From contig DMRT01000311.1 of assembly GCA_003455235.1 (NCBI GenBank), positions 1 to 5,656 on the forward strand: a stretch of 5,656 nucleotides of DNA, in the 5' to 3' direction. Below, in pieces: positions 4,634 to 5,656 of the stretch (position 1 is the first letter of the stretch; each line of letters opens with the position of its first letter). The notes beneath the pieces are model-generated. The model searched no databases and was not told where the DNA came from. It saw only the letters and a list, made by a program, of their open reading frames with translations. This stretch comes from Chitinophagaceae bacterium (GTDB lineage: Bacteria; Bacteroidota; Bacteroidia; Chitinophagales; Chitinophagaceae). A program made the position numbers and the translations under genes.

Positions 4634-5656
4634 TTATAGTGCAAAAGGCTGCCCGTTCCGCTGGATAATTCCTCCCCCGATCACGTCATTTCCTTCGTAG
4701 AAAACGGCACTCTGACCCGGGGCCACCCCTTTTACATCTTCATAAAAACGCACATTTATGCCGTTTTCGTATGTATACAGGTTGCTGAGAGCCCCTTTAT
4801 CTTTATAGCGGATCTTGGTCACGGCTTCCATGCCTTCGGTTATGCCTTCGTACTTGATCCAGTTGAGTTTGGTCACTTTCATGTCGGTGCGGTTCAGGTC
4901 TTCCTCGCCGCCCAGCACCACGGTATTGGTTTCGGGGAGGATTTCGGTTACAAAAGCCGGCCTGCCCAGGGCAATATCCAGGCCTTTACGCTGCCCAACG
5001 GTATAAAAGGGATAACCCCGGTGTTTGCCCAGGATCCTGCCCGTTTTGTCCACAAAATTTCCGCCTTCCACTTTTTCTTCCAGGCCTTCCACTTTCCGTT
5101 TCAGGAAGCCTCGGTAGTCGTTATCGGGAACGAAACATATTTCATAACTCTCGTTCTTTTTGGCCAGTTCGGGATAGCCAAAATCGTGGGCCATCTGCCG
5201 GATGTCTTTTTTGTGATAGGTGCCCAGGGGGAGCAAAGTGCGGCTCAGCAGGTCCTGCTGTAATCCCCACAGGGCATAGCTTTGGTCCTTGGTATCGTCA
5301 ATGCCTTTGCGTATGAAATATCGCCCGTTGCTGTGTTGATGTACCTGTGCATAATGGCCCGTGGCAATGAATTCGCAGCCCATGGCGTCGGCCCTTTTAA
5401 GCAATGCCCGCCACTTGATGTGGGTATTGCACATCACACAGGGATTGGGGGTGCGGCCCGCCATATATTCTTCCACAAAATTGTCGATCACGAAATCGCC
5501 GAATTCTTCCCGGATATCGAGTATAAAATGCGGGAATCCATGATGCACCGCTGCCTGCCGGGCATCGTTGAAACTGTCGAGATTGCAGCAGCCGGTTTCT
5601 TTTTTGCCGGTGGTGCCCACGCTGGTAGCATAGTCCCATGTTTTCATGGTGATGCC
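4634..5656 (-). CDS. mnmA: tRNA-specific 2-thiouridylase MnmA (N-terminus outside window)
   Basis: MnmA uses ATP and a persulfide relay to put sulfur on position 2 of U34 in the wobble base of tRNAs for Lys, Glu and Gln. The frame is open to the right edge: 340 residues are visible and about 25-35 are missing, including the SGGxDS PP-loop. The ATG at 5647 is internal, because GIT precedes it and GITMKTWDY is a conserved MnmA segment. Counting from the first visible residue, landmarks are GCCNLDSFNDAR (22-33), TPNPCVMCN (69-77), ATGHYAQV (98-105), KDQSYALWGL (123-132), SYEICF (170-175) and FYTVGQRKGL (217-226), with the C-terminal beta-barrel ending in APGQSAVFYEG. C76 and C174 correspond to E. 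coli Cys102 and Cys199. C73 takes the place of E. coli Asp99. The stop at 4636-4634 is followed after 33 bp by the lipoprotein gene. Confidence 0.97.
   Translation of the reverse strand, partial: GITMKTWDYATSVGTTGKKETGCCNLDSFNDARQAAVHHGFPHFILDIREEFGDFVIDNFVEEYMAGRTPNPCVMCNTHIKWRALLKRADAMGCEFIATGHYAQVHQHSNGRYFIRKGIDDTKDQSYALWGLQQDLLSRTLLPLGTYHKKDIRQMAHDFGYPELAKKNESYEICFVPDNDYRGFLKRKVEGLEEKVEGGNFVDKTGRILGKHRGYPFYTVGQRKGLDIALGRPAFVTEILPETNTVVLGGEEDLNRTDMKVTKLNWIKYEGITEGMEAVTKIRYKDKGALSNLYTYENGINVRFYEDVKGVAPGQSAVFYEGNDVIGGGIIQRNGQPFAL

Noticed and set aside
5021..5639. Plus- and minus-strand alternative frames within mnmA
   Set aside because: All lie within a strongly conserved coding sequence and give low-complexity or unrelated translations.
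5645..5647. ATG at 5647 as the true start of MnmA
   Set aside because: The frame stays open to the edge and the preceding residues GIT belong to the conserved GITMKTWDY segment; the PP-loop must lie further upstream, outside the window.

Overview
The window looks like a core-chromosome stretch from a member of the Bacteroidota, most likely a Chitinophagaceae-type organism. The evidence is A-rich rather than Shine-Dalgarno-type sequence before the starts, two perfect matches to the Bacteroidota -7 promoter element TAnnTTTG, two signal-peptide-II lipoproteins with a Lys-containing segment after the lipid Cys, and a MnmA sequence of the Bacteroidota type. No phage, transposon, CRISPR or tRNA/rRNA signal is visible.

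Layout, left to right. (1) Positions 1-1417, minus strand: the N-terminal 472 residues of a large surface lipoprotein built of beta-sandwich domains; its 3' end lies outside the window. (2) Positions 1497-3205, minus strand: a probable two-gene operon of a PLP-dependent trans-sulfuration-family enzyme followed, 18 bp after its last base at the closest upstream ATG and 26 bp at the true start, by a GNAT acetyltransferase of the spermidine/thialysine acetyltransferase type. (3) Positions 3206-3289: a compact divergent control region with two facing TAnnTTTG boxes. (4) Positions 3290-3781, plus strand: a DinB/DUF664-like four-helix protein with a three-His metal site. (5) Positions 3782-3871: a convergent gap holding a perfect 9-bp hairpin flanked by oppositely oriented 7-nt repeats. 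(6) Positions 3872-5656, minus strand: mnmA (tRNA 2-thiouridylase, N-terminus cut by the window edge) followed after 33 bp by a small lipoprotein gene, probably co-transcribed.

The genes do not form one pathway. The best functional pairing is the sulfur amino-acid PLP enzyme with the acetyltransferase. The most unusual non-coding signal is a 7-nt periodicity in the intergenic DNA around the PLP and DinB genes (GTTTGAA-like and AAAAATG/AAAAATT-like units), which also supplies the stop codon of one gene and the start codon of another. I see no clear evidence of a new multi-gene system; the points worth checking are the heptamer sequences, the overlapping divergent promoters, the Cys-for-Asp substitution in MnmA and the substrate-site residues of the PLP enzyme.
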